In this document: one piece after another, positions 1 through 9,978 of the stretch
Layout: each line of letters starts with the position of its first letter
Position numbering within the stretch: position 1 is the first letter of the stretch
Origin: Eublepharis macularius
Taxonomy: Eukaryota > Chordata > Lepidosauria > Squamata > Eublepharidae
Assembly (NCBI RefSeq): GCF_028583425.1
Contig: NC_072801.1
Span: 16,016,001-16,080,000 of the forward strand
Direction: 5' to 3'
DNA: 64,000 nucleotides
Notes under the pieces: generated by a model
Told to the model about the DNA's origin: nothing
Seen by the model: only the letters and a program-made list of their open reading frames with translations
Databases searched by the model: none
Made by a program: the position numbers and the translations under genes

Positions 1-86
1 GGGGATGCTTTAGGCTGATCCTGCACTGGGCAGGGGGTTGGACTAGATGGCCTGTATGGCCCCTTCCAACTCTAGGATTCTATGAC
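1..86 (+). mobile_element. CR1 LINE 3' tail
   Basis: The stretch with GGGGGTTGGACTAGATGGCC followed by CCCTTCCAACTCTAGGATTCTATGA is the diagnostic 3' end of CR1 non-LTR retrotransposons of birds and reptiles. The body lies outside the window. The element sits in intergenic DNA and is a 5'-truncated fossil. Confidence 0.8.
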
Positions 87-1904
87 TGCCGCTAGAGGCA
101 GATGCTTTGGAAAAGGCATTGATCACCTTGTGACTCTCCATAGCCTCTTCTGGTCTGAGAGCCTCTTTCCTTCCCTGAGGCAGTGATACGGAGTGGTTGG
201 AAGGCCCCTGGGCTGTGAATTCTCAAAGGAACATAGCAACCACATAGAAAGGTAGCCCAGGAAGGAGTCTCTACATACAAATTCACCAACAATTCACAAC
301 CAATGGCAACCGCCGCTTGGGATTTTCAAGGCAAGTGAGAAAAAGACGTGGTTTGCCTTCCTTTGCAGAATCCTCCTTGGTGGTCTCAGAAAGGTGGTTT
401 GTTGTTGTTTTTTACTCCTGGAGTGATTTAGAACATTCACAACTGGCATTCCTTGCTTTGCAGTCAACTTCCAGATTCTGTCTTCTGAAAGTGTAAACTG
501 GGCCTTTCTGTCCAAAGTGGGGAATCAGGAACCTCGCATCTTTCATGTTTAGATAGGCAAGGAGGAGACCCAACCACTCAGCAGCTTTTGGAACTGATCA
601 GCTGGCAAGCGGGCTGGTGTAAAATAGAAAGGGACATCTGGTACCTGGCTACAGCCTCTCCCCCTTTTTTAGCCTTGGCACCCTCAGCTGTAACAGAAAA
701 CCTCTGGCAGGACTCACAACCTGCATTCCAACCCTAGTCAGACCATGCATCAGAAGATGCTTAGACCACCAGCCAAGCCTTCTTCTTTTCCTGATTGGCT
801 CGCTCCTGCCATGTTCTAAACCCTGTGAAGTGATGCCCTGTTTTAGCAGTCCCTCTCCTCTATTGGTTAAAGAGAGGGGTGGGTCAGTGAATTCTAAGTG
901 GTCCTTTGGCTGTTAGCTCATATGGGTGTGAAGGTGGCACAGATGCCCAGAGGGAAAAGAGCCTTTAGAAGGGAAATCTTACGGGGCACAGCTTCTGAGG
1001 AGGGGCTGATGTCAAACTCCCTGGTCTTCGAACATCCATCGGGACCAGCCAAGAGAGAAAAATTCAACCCTACAGGTATTGTCATGATACCGCTTTGTTT
1101 TGCAAATGTTGGGGAGGGTGAAACCCACAAACCATTTTAAAATACTTTTAATTAATTCTGTATTACATTATTTTTTTAAAAAAACCTGTAGAACCAAACC
1201 TCAATGGCTACTTTTCCTTTTAATATAGAACTATCCTCATATAGATGAAGATTTTCCAGGCACAGTTACTTAACTCTTAGAAGTGTTATTTCCATGAATG
1301 GTATCATATTTTGTCTTTAGGGAGCTATTTTGAAAAATAGCTCCCTATTTTGCTATTTTGAAAAATAGCTCCCTAATAGCTATTTTGAAAAAGCAAATCA
1401 ATACACTTTTCTAAGGAACATGTGGCGATTTTGAATTATGTTTGAGTGTTACTACTTTACCCTGAAAAGGCGTACAGATAATTGGAGCAAGGACAAAAAT
1501 GCAAGTGTATTTATGAGAATTCGAAAAGGAAGCTTCTTTGATTATCTTTAGAATGCTTGCATATATTAACAAAATGAAATTAGAGAACAGATCTCTTAGG
1601 TTGTGTGGTGCCCTGGAATGAGATTTAAGGTGGAGAGGACCTTTATAAAATCCTCACTTAAACGTTCAGATATTAGTTACTGGGCTGATTTGATTATCAA
1701 TTCGTTTTTAATATTTTTTCTTGTGTTTTTTCTTTTGAAAAGGAAAGGCAGGATATAAGTATAATCAATAGGCTCCGGTGCCACCTGTTAAATTAACCTT
1801 CCCATCATCTGGACTCTGGAAGGGATTCTGAAAAGTGTGCAGCATCCGTTGCTACCTTTTGGCAGCGTCTTGGACTCCGCCGTCCTTGGTGCCCAGGTTC
1901 CAAC
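87..1904. other. Intergenic, little recognised
   Basis: No convincing gene or classified repeat was seen. Short ORFs here have no recognisable domains. Positions 1320-1395 contain repeated A/T-rich fold-back units, listed separately. The last 100 bases upstream of 1905 are probably the 5' untranslated region of the following gene; no TATA box was identified. Confidence 0.4.
1320..1395. repeat. Tandem A/T-rich fold-back units
   Basis: The unit AGCTATTTTGAAAAATAGCT is itself an inverted repeat and occurs about three times in slightly altered form. It could extrude as small hairpins or derive from a small MITE; no target duplication was found. Confidence 0.6.
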
Positions 1905-2189
1905 ATGGAAGCAGAAGTGTGGGTGGTCTATTTATGCCTGTTCTTGGTGGTGCTTGTCTATTTTTTAATGAAGAAGAAGCCAGATGAAGAAATCAAGAGT
2001 GAAAAAGATACTGAAATTTCCCCGGCATCAAGCTCCTACTGTGCTGGCAGTGTCGGAAGACGACTGGAGTGCACCGAGGAAGAGCTGGAGCAGTCCCTGG
2101 AACGCCTGGTTGGGATCTTATCCAACCCTGATGCCCGGAAGAGGGAAGCGCACACTGAACATATCCAGCACAGAGAACCATCAGGAAAG
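1905..2189 (+). CDS. Small gene, exon 1 (start and membrane anchor)
   Basis: ATG at 1905 has a fair context (CAACATGG). The exon encodes 95 residues with the hydrophobic N-terminus and the acidic helix. It ends at AAG followed by GTACCT, an acceptable donor. An unspliced read-through would continue to a TGA at 2325-2327. Confidence 0.6.
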
Positions 2190-3240
2190 GTACCTTCCCA
2201 GGCTCCTCTGAACCAGAGCAACGTTCAGGTACTCAGTAAAGGCCAAAAAGTATTGGAGTCAGCACAGCCTGGTGCCTCCTTGGCTGTATATCCTGAAATG
2301 GATATACAGGGCATAGTGCAGGGATGAGTGGAATAGACACCCCCTGTATCTGTTTCAGTATGACCCATGTAATTCCACCAGGGGAAGGGGGAGAACAGGG
2401 AACCACGAGGTTGCTGATTACAGATAAATCACCCTTTAAAACTAGTTTAACTGCTAATTGTTAATGATGCCTTTTCCTTTGCTAAAGGAAGAAATGGATA
2501 AGTTATTAAGAAGAATCAGTATGGTGTAGTACTTAAGAGCGACCAGACTGGACTGAGTTCCATTCCATGCTCTGACACTCATGAAACGTCTGTTCGGACC
2601 AGCTGCGTTTTTCTCTGTCTCATCCTAACCGACCTCGCAGGGTTGTTGCGAGGATGAAACTCAGGAGAACCAAGTATGCTGCCCTGAGGAAGGGGCAAAA
2701 TAAAAACGTCGTAGGTGATTGACAGGGTTGAGAATCAGCTTCCCCTCCCCAGTAGGAACATACACAAATTTGAACGGAGGGGGATGATTGGGGCAGCTTT
2801 GAGTGAGTGAATGAATGAGCCGTGAATGTGTTACTCAGTAGAGCCACCACATGACATTCTGTGTAGAAACAGTACTGAGGGGGATGCTCCATACAGCAGG
2901 GTGTGTTTCACATGCCTGATGCTGCTGATCGGATAACTCATGAACCTGAGTCTGGGAAAGATACGGGCATCCCAGCACAACAGCCCAGCAAGGTAAGCCC
3001 TGATCTTTCAAAAGTGCAAATGCAGTGTGGAAGGTGATGTAATTCTCTCTTTTTGGCAAGCACCCCATTTGCCCCCCAACGCCCACCCCTGCCGTGAGGC
3101 ACCAGCAGAGTCCTGCCTTTGACTGTGTGAAGGTGGACCAGGTTGCTGAGGCTGCGCCTGCCCTGCTTGGTTCTGAATCACAGCCTGGCGAAACAAGAAG
3201 CGTAGGCTTACTCCCCTGTAATGGAAGTAAGCCTACGTAG
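1905..3240 (+). CDS. Small predicted membrane-anchored protein, three-exon model
   Basis: I do not recognise the family. The model joins 1905-2189, 2897-2992 and 3109-3240, all phase 0, giving 170 residues and a TAG stop at 3238-3240. Residues 1-24 form a hydrophobic helix (MEAEVWVVYLCLFLVVLVYF) followed at once by KKKPDEEIK, a signal anchor with the positive side inward, so the bulk is predicted cytosolic. Residues about 50-70 (CTEEELEQSLERLVGIL) look like an amphipathic helix; the rest is polar and probably disordered. HREPSGK in exon 1 and THEPESGK in exon 2 are similar, hinting at a short repeat. The alternative is no splicing: the first exon stays open to 2327 and would give 140 residues. 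The last exon also contains a GTAAGC that could serve as a further donor at 3227, so the 3' end is uncertain. The gene is intergenic to the large gene downstream and on the same strand. Confidence 0.5.
2515..2710 (+). mobile_element. tRNA-derived SINE
   Basis: TATGGTGTAGTACTTAAGAG resembles an A box region, and the 3' half has the GGGTTGTTGCGAGGATGAAA motif shared by many copies in this window. It lies within the first intron of the small gene model. Diverged, 3' end degraded. Confidence 0.6.
2897..2992 (+). CDS. Small gene, predicted exon 2
   Basis: 96 nt, phase 0 on both sides, 32 residues. The acceptor is ATACAG and the donor GTAAGC is strong. The peptide (THEPESGK, PAQQPSK) resembles the end of exon 1 in composition. 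Predicted from splice signals and open frame only; a transcript would decide. Confidence 0.4.
3109..3240 (+). CDS. Small gene, predicted last exon
   Basis: Follows an acceptor ending CACCAGCAG and reads 43 residues in phase 0 to TAG. The 3' part includes a short direct repeat (GTAGGCTTACTCC twice), which could be a local duplication. Lower confidence than exon 1. Confidence 0.35.
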   Translation, partial: SPAFDCVKVDQVAEAAPALLGSESQPGETRSVGLLPCNGSKPT

Positions 3241-4197
3241 GCTTACTCCACTGGATGATCTTTCCTTCCAGTCCATCTTGAACCATAGAGACGTGACCTC
3301 TTTCAGACCCAAACGCCACACTCAGAACAAGTGTGTGGCTCAGTCATTGGGGTCTTCAGAATGAAAGTGGTTAGAAGTGTATGTTGGAATGCTCTCCTGG
3401 ATGTATTTTTTAAAAAAAACACCTACCTACCTGTCCTGGGAATTACCTGGAAGTGCCAGGCATTGCAGCATTAGCAAAGATAAAGAAGTACCACCTTATT
3501 GGCCGTCTGAATGGGAGGCCACTGGGTGTAAATTCAGTGACGTCCTTCTCTGGGCTCGAGCTCATGCAAGTAGAAGGGATGCCAAACTATTATAGGAACC
3601 TGTTGTGTTATATATAGTGCAGCAAAAAATTCTTACGCAAGCTCTCTCTGATAATCTGATTAAACAAATGAAGGTTTATTTAAGAGCCTAGGACCTAGCA
3701 GGGCACTCCTAAGAGCACTTTCCTGGGAGTAAACGTCCTCAAATAAAAGGGGACTTCCCATCAGGGTTCTCTTTGAAGAATGGGTGTCTTTCTCAGGCAC
3801 GTAAGGTAAATCGACATTGTTGGTCATGTTAGAAAGTAAGGCTACCTAATCTGTAGTCTCCTCTCTCCCAGTGACTCAGCTGAACCAAAGTGATTCAGAA
3901 AATAACCTTTGTGTGGGGGGAAAAAAATCTGTGTTTAAATCAAATAATGATGAGGGTTTCAACATCTGCTGCACGTGGTTCTAATAGCTAGCGAGTGCAC
4001 GCTTCATTGCAAAATGTCTGCAAACTGGGAGGAATATATATATATATTTAATCATTGGCAGCGGGGAGGTTGAACATTCAGTCGAGACGCCGAGTTCAGA
4101 TCTTAACACTGGTGGGAATTCTTTAAGAACTCTTTAGAAATGTGGGGAACAGGGTGATAATATGAATCTACCTTACAGGGCTGTTTTAAGAATTGCT
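3241..4197. other. Intergenic, no gene seen
   Basis: Includes a short TA run near 4033-4049 and SINE-like remnants (CTACCTTACAGGGCTGTTTT near 4170). Nothing else could be assigned. Confidence 0.4.
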
Positions 4198-4488
4198 AAG
4201 GGTTTTTTTCCTGGGAAAAGAGGTGGTGGAACTCAGAACCGCACAGTGATGTCACGTTGGGTCATCTGGAACAAGATTTAAAGTTTAAATCGCCCTCAGC
4301 GAAAATGGTCACATGGCCGGTGGCCCCGCCTCCTGATCTCCAGACAGAAGGAAGTTCAGATTGTGGCACGGAGGGCAATCTAAACTCCCCTCTGTCTGGA
4401 GATTGGGGGCGGGGCCACCGGCCATGTGACCATTTTCAAGAGGTGCCGGAACTCCGTTCCACCGCGTTCCAGCTGGAAAAAAGCCCTG
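4198..4488. mobile_element. Palindromic hAT-type MITE, family A
   Basis: Two arms in opposite orientation each carry TCTCCAGACAGA, the GTGGCCCCGCC block and GGTCACATGG, ending in a run of A then AGCCCTG. The left terminus has decayed (GGGTTTTTTTCC). Target duplication is not clear in this copy. Family assignment comes from better-preserved copies in the window with 8-bp duplications. Confidence 0.75.
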
Positions 4489-4914
4489 CTCTTGAGCATG
4501 ATGTAAATGTTGGTCTTCGAACCCTTTTTTCAAGACCAGTTAAAGCCAATGCGAGCCGCTCGTGTGCGAGCTCTGCATTTCTCATTGAGTCTGACTCAGT
4601 TGAGTTTTCTGCTTGGGTGGGTGGGGTCTTCTGGATGCCTCCCAGGCTTCCGGGAATCCGCTTCTGTCTCCAGCTGTTTCTGTTTTGGGTCCTGCGAATC
4701 TTAACACTCTTTTCCTCCAACCATGACCTCACTTGTCAGATGATACATTCATGGGGTGGGAGGAAGAAGTGGCAGAGGAGCGTTTGCCAAAATCAACTCC
4801 TTGCCCACAAAGGAATTTCAGAAACAGAACGTCAGTTTTCCTCGGCTCGTTTTAAGAAACCTATGTTAAGAGTTCTTCTGTTTAGGATGCTGCTGGGACC
4901 ATGGACTTAGCAGC

Positions 4915-5540
4915 AAGGGAGAGTAACACAGTGATATTAAAATCTATATAGCAACAACAGCCACGTATATGCCTAACTAACAACTCCAGTAGTTCATTTA
5001 TTTACACATTCATTTATACACAAATCACACAGTAAAAAACTACTTATACATATAATTCTTCGCCTCACACATGGAAAACCATTAACACAATTGCTAAAAA
5101 CGGGTACCATAAGATAATAAAGTGCTGGCGCTACAAAATGCTATACAAATTCATTGCACATACAATCCATAAAGTGCAAATGCATAGTAACGACCCAGCA
5201 TAATCTCCAATTGCAGGTCCCAAATAGCAACAGTCCAGCTGGTGACTGAAAATTACAATAAAAAATGGAGACAATCCTTCTTGTATGTTAATTCCAAATG
5301 GCTGTGTAAAGTAGAGTCCAATAGGAAATTGTATAGTCCTGCTACCGGTTATCTAGATCCTTATGTGACCCGTTTTATATAATCTTTACCAAAGAGTACA
5401 CACTCAGTGAATCCCTCATAGAACTTTTTCATAAGTGCTTATTCACGAATCCATTCAATAATCACTATGGACCACAGACTAGCATCGTTTCATCTTTGCA
5501 AAATCTGCTCAGCACCATATACAGAATGCTTACAAAAGGC
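4915..5540. other. A/T-rich unclassified stretch
   Basis: A/T-rich sequence without an open frame of note. It may be an old retroelement untranslated region in reverse orientation, but no termini or target duplication could be identified. Confidence 0.3.
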
Positions 5541-5998
5541 CTTAAAAGCATGGGCTGGTTTTATTTTTCTCCCCTCCCCCGCATTTTTAACATTCCACCT
5601 TCATAAGAGTTTGAGATAACTAGATGCAGAGGCACACTGGTATCATTTTCTTTGGTGTGGGCAATGTTACCCGTTTGAAGGGTGGTACATTTGAAAGGCT
5701 CTGCTCCTCCTAAAAAGGGACAATTGGATCTCATGGAAGCTAAACCCTGATTCCACATCTGATAATCAGACTGCGTTTTTAATTTGGGTGTTTTTGTCTC
5801 TCTACCTTCTATGCAAGCTGTTGTGCCTACTCTCTCCAGATACTTGATGGAACTGTAGATTTCTGTGGGCTAAAGGGAATATTGAACGCTCTATTTCCAT
5901 AGGACCCTGGAGGACTGTGCAGTTTACCTCATACAGCATAGAATTACAATTAGTCCTTTCCCAGAATATTGGCCTACCGTGTTGTGATCTGATCTGAT

Positions 5999-6229
5999 TA
6001 GGTTTGCCAGCCTCCAGGTAGTGGCTGGAGATCTCCCGGAATTACAACTGGTCTCCAGGCCATAGAGATCAGTTCACCTGGAGAAAATGGCTACTTTGGG
6101 GGGTGGACTCTATGGAATTATGCCATGCCAAGGTCTTTTCCCTCCCCAAACCCCACTTTCTCCAGGTTTCTCCAGGTTTTACCCCCCAGATCTCCAGGAA
6201 TTTCCCAACTTGGAGCTGGATGTGTTCTA
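5999..6229. mobile_element. hAT-type MITE, TAGGGTTGCCA-like family
   Basis: Starts TAGGTTTGCCAGCCTCCAGG and ends TTCTA, flanked by an 8-bp target duplication GATCTGAT (5991-5998 and 6230-6237). Eight-base duplications with TA-type ends are characteristic of hAT transposons. No transposase is present. The internal CTGGAGATCTCC and GAGATCAGTTCACCTGGAG motifs recur near 9040 and 25200. Confidence 0.75.
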
Positions 6230-6275
6230 GATCTGATGTGTTCAGCATGGTGCTCCATAAGAAGGTTGAACTAAG

Positions 6276-6513
6276 AGAGCCAGTTTGGTGTAGTGGTTAA
6301 GAGCACAGGACTCTAATCTGGAGAGCCGGGTTTGATTCTCCACGAAGCCAGCTGGGTGACCTTGGGCGAGTCATAGTTCTCTGGAGCTCTCTCAGCCCCA
6401 CCCACATCACAGGGTGTTTGTTGTGGGGGTAATAATAACACTTTGTAAACCGCTCTGAGTGGGCATTAAGTTGTCCTGAAGGGCGGTATATAAATCGAAT
6501 GTTGTTGTTGTTA
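6276..6513 (+). mobile_element. tRNA-derived SINE, well preserved
   Basis: Begins GAGAGCCAGTTTGGTGTAGT with an A box, followed by a B box (GGTTTGATTCTCC), a conserved body with GGGCATTAAGTTGTCCTGAA, and a GTT microsatellite tail. The same family occurs at 37839. Confidence 0.85.
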
Positions 6514-7496
6514 ATGTCATTGCTATGTCTCTGGCTCCCGAAAGCCTTCTGGAAGTAGTGTCTGTATTTTTGCTCTATTTTTTTTTTAATATTGCCCCAA
6601 GTTTTAACTTCTGCTCCCCACCCTCACCCTTCCAATGATGACACTTGGGTTGATGGAAGTTCGCTGCGGTTTGGTGTGATGTCTGAACTGGCAAACAATA
6701 ACCGTAGTTTGTGATGGGTCAGCAAACCAGCACTGAAAACCAGTTTGCCAACGAGGGGTTTGGATGAACTGTTTTTCAGGAAGTTACTGAAATTGTTTTG
6801 TTCCTCTGTACTGTTGTGGATGCGATAGGACTTTTTCACGTTACTGATTATTGGTTATTGGTCTCTGAGTATCAATTTTGTATTTTTGCTGAGGCTTTGT
6901 TGTGTCTTCCTGGTTGATTTTTGCTGCATTTGTTTTATGCTTGGAAATCTTGCTCAGGGAGCAAACTTGGGGCTACGCTGGAGACAGGAATTCCTGACAC
7001 TTAATTTTTGTTTTATTGACAAGTGGACACAACAAGCTGTGATCAGGACTGAAAGTGTGGAAGGGAAGGTAGTAGCTTAACCCTCTTCCCTGCAGCCCTG
7101 GATTTCCACACTGGTGGATAGCTGGGCATGAAGAGGGTCTGTTTGGGTAGAAAAATAGGAAACGACCAAGATTAAGCACCCCCACTCACACTTGGCTTCT
7201 TTTCTCATTTATATGGGTGTGTGTTTGTGTATTAGGAGGCTGTCAACATGTAATTCCTGTCCAATGGCTAGTTTGGTCTTGATAAGAAAGGCAGGATCTA
7301 ACCACCGCCACCCTGATGTTACAATAAAAGCCAGTACACTGCAGTGTCTTCCTGCGGGGTGGAAAGTTCCCTGAGAACCCCCAGTCCCATGTGAATGGAA
7401 CCTATGGTGACGCTTCTCCCCTTCCAGCATGTAGCATGAACATGTTAGCCAATAGCACAGTGACAGGACAGATCTGCAACGCAAGAGATTCCTTGT
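6514..7496. other. Intergenic, nothing assigned
   Basis: No gene or classified repeat. Positions about 6670-6760 contain AACCGTAGTTTG and AAACCAGTTTGCC half-palindromes that may be a degraded MITE. Confidence 0.35.
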
Positions 7497-7504
7497 CATA
7501 AAAG

Positions 7505-7761
7505 CAGGGCTTTTTTTCAGGGGGAACGTGGGGGAATGGAGTTCCGGAACCTCTTCAAAATGGTCACATGGCTGGTGGCCCCGCCCCCTGATCTCCAGAC
7601 AGAGGGGAGCTTAGATGGCCCTCCGTGCCGCTCAGTGGTGCAGAGGGCAATCTCAACTCCCCTCTGTCTGGAGATCAGGGGGCGGGGCCACCAGCCATGT
7701 GGCCATTTTCTCCAAGGGCAACCCACTGAGTTTCACCACCTCTTTCCCCAGAAAAGCCCTA
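7505..7761. mobile_element. Palindromic hAT-type MITE, family A
   Basis: CAGGGCTTTTTTTCAG at the left and AAAAGCCCTA at the right, with an 8-bp target duplication CATAAAAG (7497-7504 and 7762-7769). The arms are inverted copies containing TCTCCAGACAGAGGGGAG. Non-coding. Confidence 0.9.
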
Positions 7762-7783
7762 CATAAAAGTAATACAAGAAAGA

Positions 7784-8015
7784 GGCCTGAAAGAGAGAGA
7801 AATTATGGTGTAGTTAGACGAGGTACTGGGGAGACTCGGGTTCAAATCCCATGCGCAGCCTCGTAGCTTTCTGGGTGATCTTAGGCCAAAGCATCTTCTC
7901 TCAACCTTAAATTAATTCAGTGGCTGGTTGCTTGGATAAAATGCAGGAGAGGAGAATTTGGTGTGCCACCCCAAGCTCCTGGGGAGGAAGGCAGGATAAA
8001 AAAGTGAGTGAAAGT
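7784..8015 (+). mobile_element. tRNA-derived SINE, diverged
   Basis: A-box-like GGTGTAGTTAGACGAGG, B-box-like GGGTTCAAATCCC, and a 3' half with GGAGGAAGGCAGGATAAAA. It lies just downstream of the MITE. Confidence 0.65.
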
Positions 8016-8287
8016 ATATGTTTAAAAAACTCTTTCTAAACAATACAGCCGTCCACAAGGTGTCTTTAAATTGCTGCTGCTGAATCTCAAAAGCTCATTC
8101 TCTACCCTGGGATGCTGAAGAAGTTGTATAAAACCTCCTGCTGAATCTTTTTCCTTCTTTCTGTCAAGGAGAAAGCTTCTCACCCTGGAAGTCATGAGAA
8201 TCTCGTCGATGAGATCGGTGAGCTACCATCCTGTTTTCCTAAAATCTTGTACAGGGCAGTATACGTGGATTTGTGTCCCAGTACTTT

Positions 8288-8405
8288 AATTGACTGGAGG
8301 TAAAAGTAAAGGTAGTCCCCCATGCATGCACCAAGTCATACTGACCCGTGGGGGACATTTAATCATGACGTTTTTTTGGCAGAGTTGTTGGCCGAAACAC
8401 TTGAC
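8288..8405 (+). repeat. Unclassified interspersed repeat fragment
   Basis: The AAAGTAAAGGTAGTCCCCCA and GACCCGTGGGGGACATT motifs match a repeat common in squamate DNA whose class I cannot name with certainty. Confidence 0.45.
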
Positions 8406-8603
8406 GAATTCCTCTCTGTTAATGTCTCTTAGGGGAGCTGAATGTGGTCACTTCGCAGTTTGGTGTCCATGTGACCTCATCCCCTCTACTTTTTCCTTTT
8501 CCCGGGCACTGCCCCAAATTTTTTATAGGACTCTGGGTATTTATCATGGGAGTTGGGGAGAAACAGGTTCTATAATTCTTAAAGGAGGAAGCACATATGA
8601 GAA

Positions 8604-8704
8604 GCAAGTGAAAATAAACAGCAGTCTTGTGTTTCCTTAAAGACAAACAGGTTTTTTTATTCCAGGCTAAGTTTTTGCAGACTAAAGCTCCATTAATCAG
8701 ATGT
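8604..8704 (-). mobile_element. Penelope-like element tail, diverged
   Basis: Read on the minus strand it gives CATCTGAT, then a stem, then AATAAA and CCTGTTTGTCTTTAAGG, the order seen in the better tails at 58.9 and 61.7 kb. Degraded. Confidence 0.5.
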
Positions 8705-9091
8705 ACCTAGTGGGTCCTGGCTTGACACATGGTTAAGGGGGGGAAAGTTTTAATAGTAAGGCAAAAGAGCCATGAAATCAGAAGTAAAAGGTGAGATGTA
8801 ATTAGGCAAAACTGAAATGTAAGGAAGAAAAATACGGATTACAATAGCTGTTGGCGATAATGCCATTTCCCTTGTCAACATCTTCAGCGGCTGAGGAATA
8901 GCGTGGCTGCTGACTGTGGCTTGGGCAAGACCTGAAGAGTTGAGGGAACAGTTTGGGGAGGGGAGGGAGGTCAGCAGGGAGGTGATTCCACAGATTCTGC
9001 TCTCTGACGCTGCCGTGTCCTCCTGGGGAACCCATCTTTGTGGCCGGGAGATCAGTTGTAACTCCAGGAGAACTGCAGATTCCCAGCTTCG

Positions 9092-9184
9092 GCTTAGCAG
9101 CCCTACTGAAGAATTTCAAGTCCTTGTGAACCCCCAACAAAGGATTTCACAAGGACTTGAAATTCTTCAGTAGGGCTGCTAAGC
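9092..9184. repeat. Perfect 39-bp inverted repeat hairpin
   Basis: Arms 9092-9130 and 9146-9184 are exact reverse complements separated by 15 bases. It directly abuts a degraded hAT-type fragment (9035-9090). The exactness implies a very recent origin, for example template switching. Confidence 0.9.
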
Positions 9185-9751
9185 TAAGGTAGATGGTGTC
9201 AGACTTCTTAATTCTAGTTTAGCACTTTCGGCTCTTTGGCTGGAGGATGTTGAGTTGGAAAGAAAGGAAACAGAAATGCAGAAAGAGCTGATGTTGATCT
9301 TCATTCTGAGCAGCTTCCGCACAACCAGTCAAAGTGCTCTTGATCACATCACGGTGGCTAAAGCACGTCTGTGTACAACATTTAACTCAGACATACAATG
9401 AACACATCTTGGCCTTGTACATGTAAACTTCCCCGGAAGCTGGAATTGCATGAGTACACAGCAATTGCAAGCAAGCCCGGAAAACCCACAACAACCAAGC
9501 CCACTCTATTTAACATACACTTGCCGTTCTTTGTGTTCCTTGCATGCTTTGCAGAACAAGCTGTGCAAGAGACTGTGGACGCAAATGTGCACGTGAGAAG
9601 GCGTCAGGCCCAGCCTGCTTCCAGAGTCCGCCGGGAGGCTCAGTGGTAAAGACAAAAACTGATTGGGGGTGGGTGGGGATTGGGCCATAATTTGGGAGAG
9701 GCGCTTGGGTGATTGAGATGCCAAGGGAGCAAGAGATTCCAGTGAATCTCA

Positions 9752-9969
9752 TAGATCCCGAGAAGTTAGCCATGTTAGTCTGTCGTTGCGAAATAGTAGA
9801 GTCCAGTAGCACCTTTAAGACTAATCAACTTTATTGTAGTATAAGCTTTCAAGAATCACAAGTCTCTTCGTCAGATGCATCTGACAAAGAGATCTGTGGT
9901 TCTCAAAAGCTTATGCTACAGTAAAGTTGTTTAGTCTTAAAGGTGCTACTGGGCTCTACTATTTCGCAA
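9752..9969. mobile_element. Penelope-like dumbbell: inverted head plus tail
   Basis: An inverted copy of the tail is followed by a direct copy, meeting near GTCAGATGCATCTGAC. Flanked by TGAATCTCA (9743-9751 and 9970-9978), a 9-bp target duplication. Short non-coding copy. Confidence 0.75.
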
Positions 9970-9978
9970 TGAATCTCA

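Noticed and set aside
4257-4910. 217-codon frame starting within a MITE
   Set aside because: The first half translates the palindromic MITE; the remainder has no recognisable domain and biased, non-coding-like sequence.
6276-6360. Functional tRNA gene
   Set aside because: A and B boxes belong to a SINE with the same body and GTT tail as the copy at 37839; no cloverleaf could be supported.
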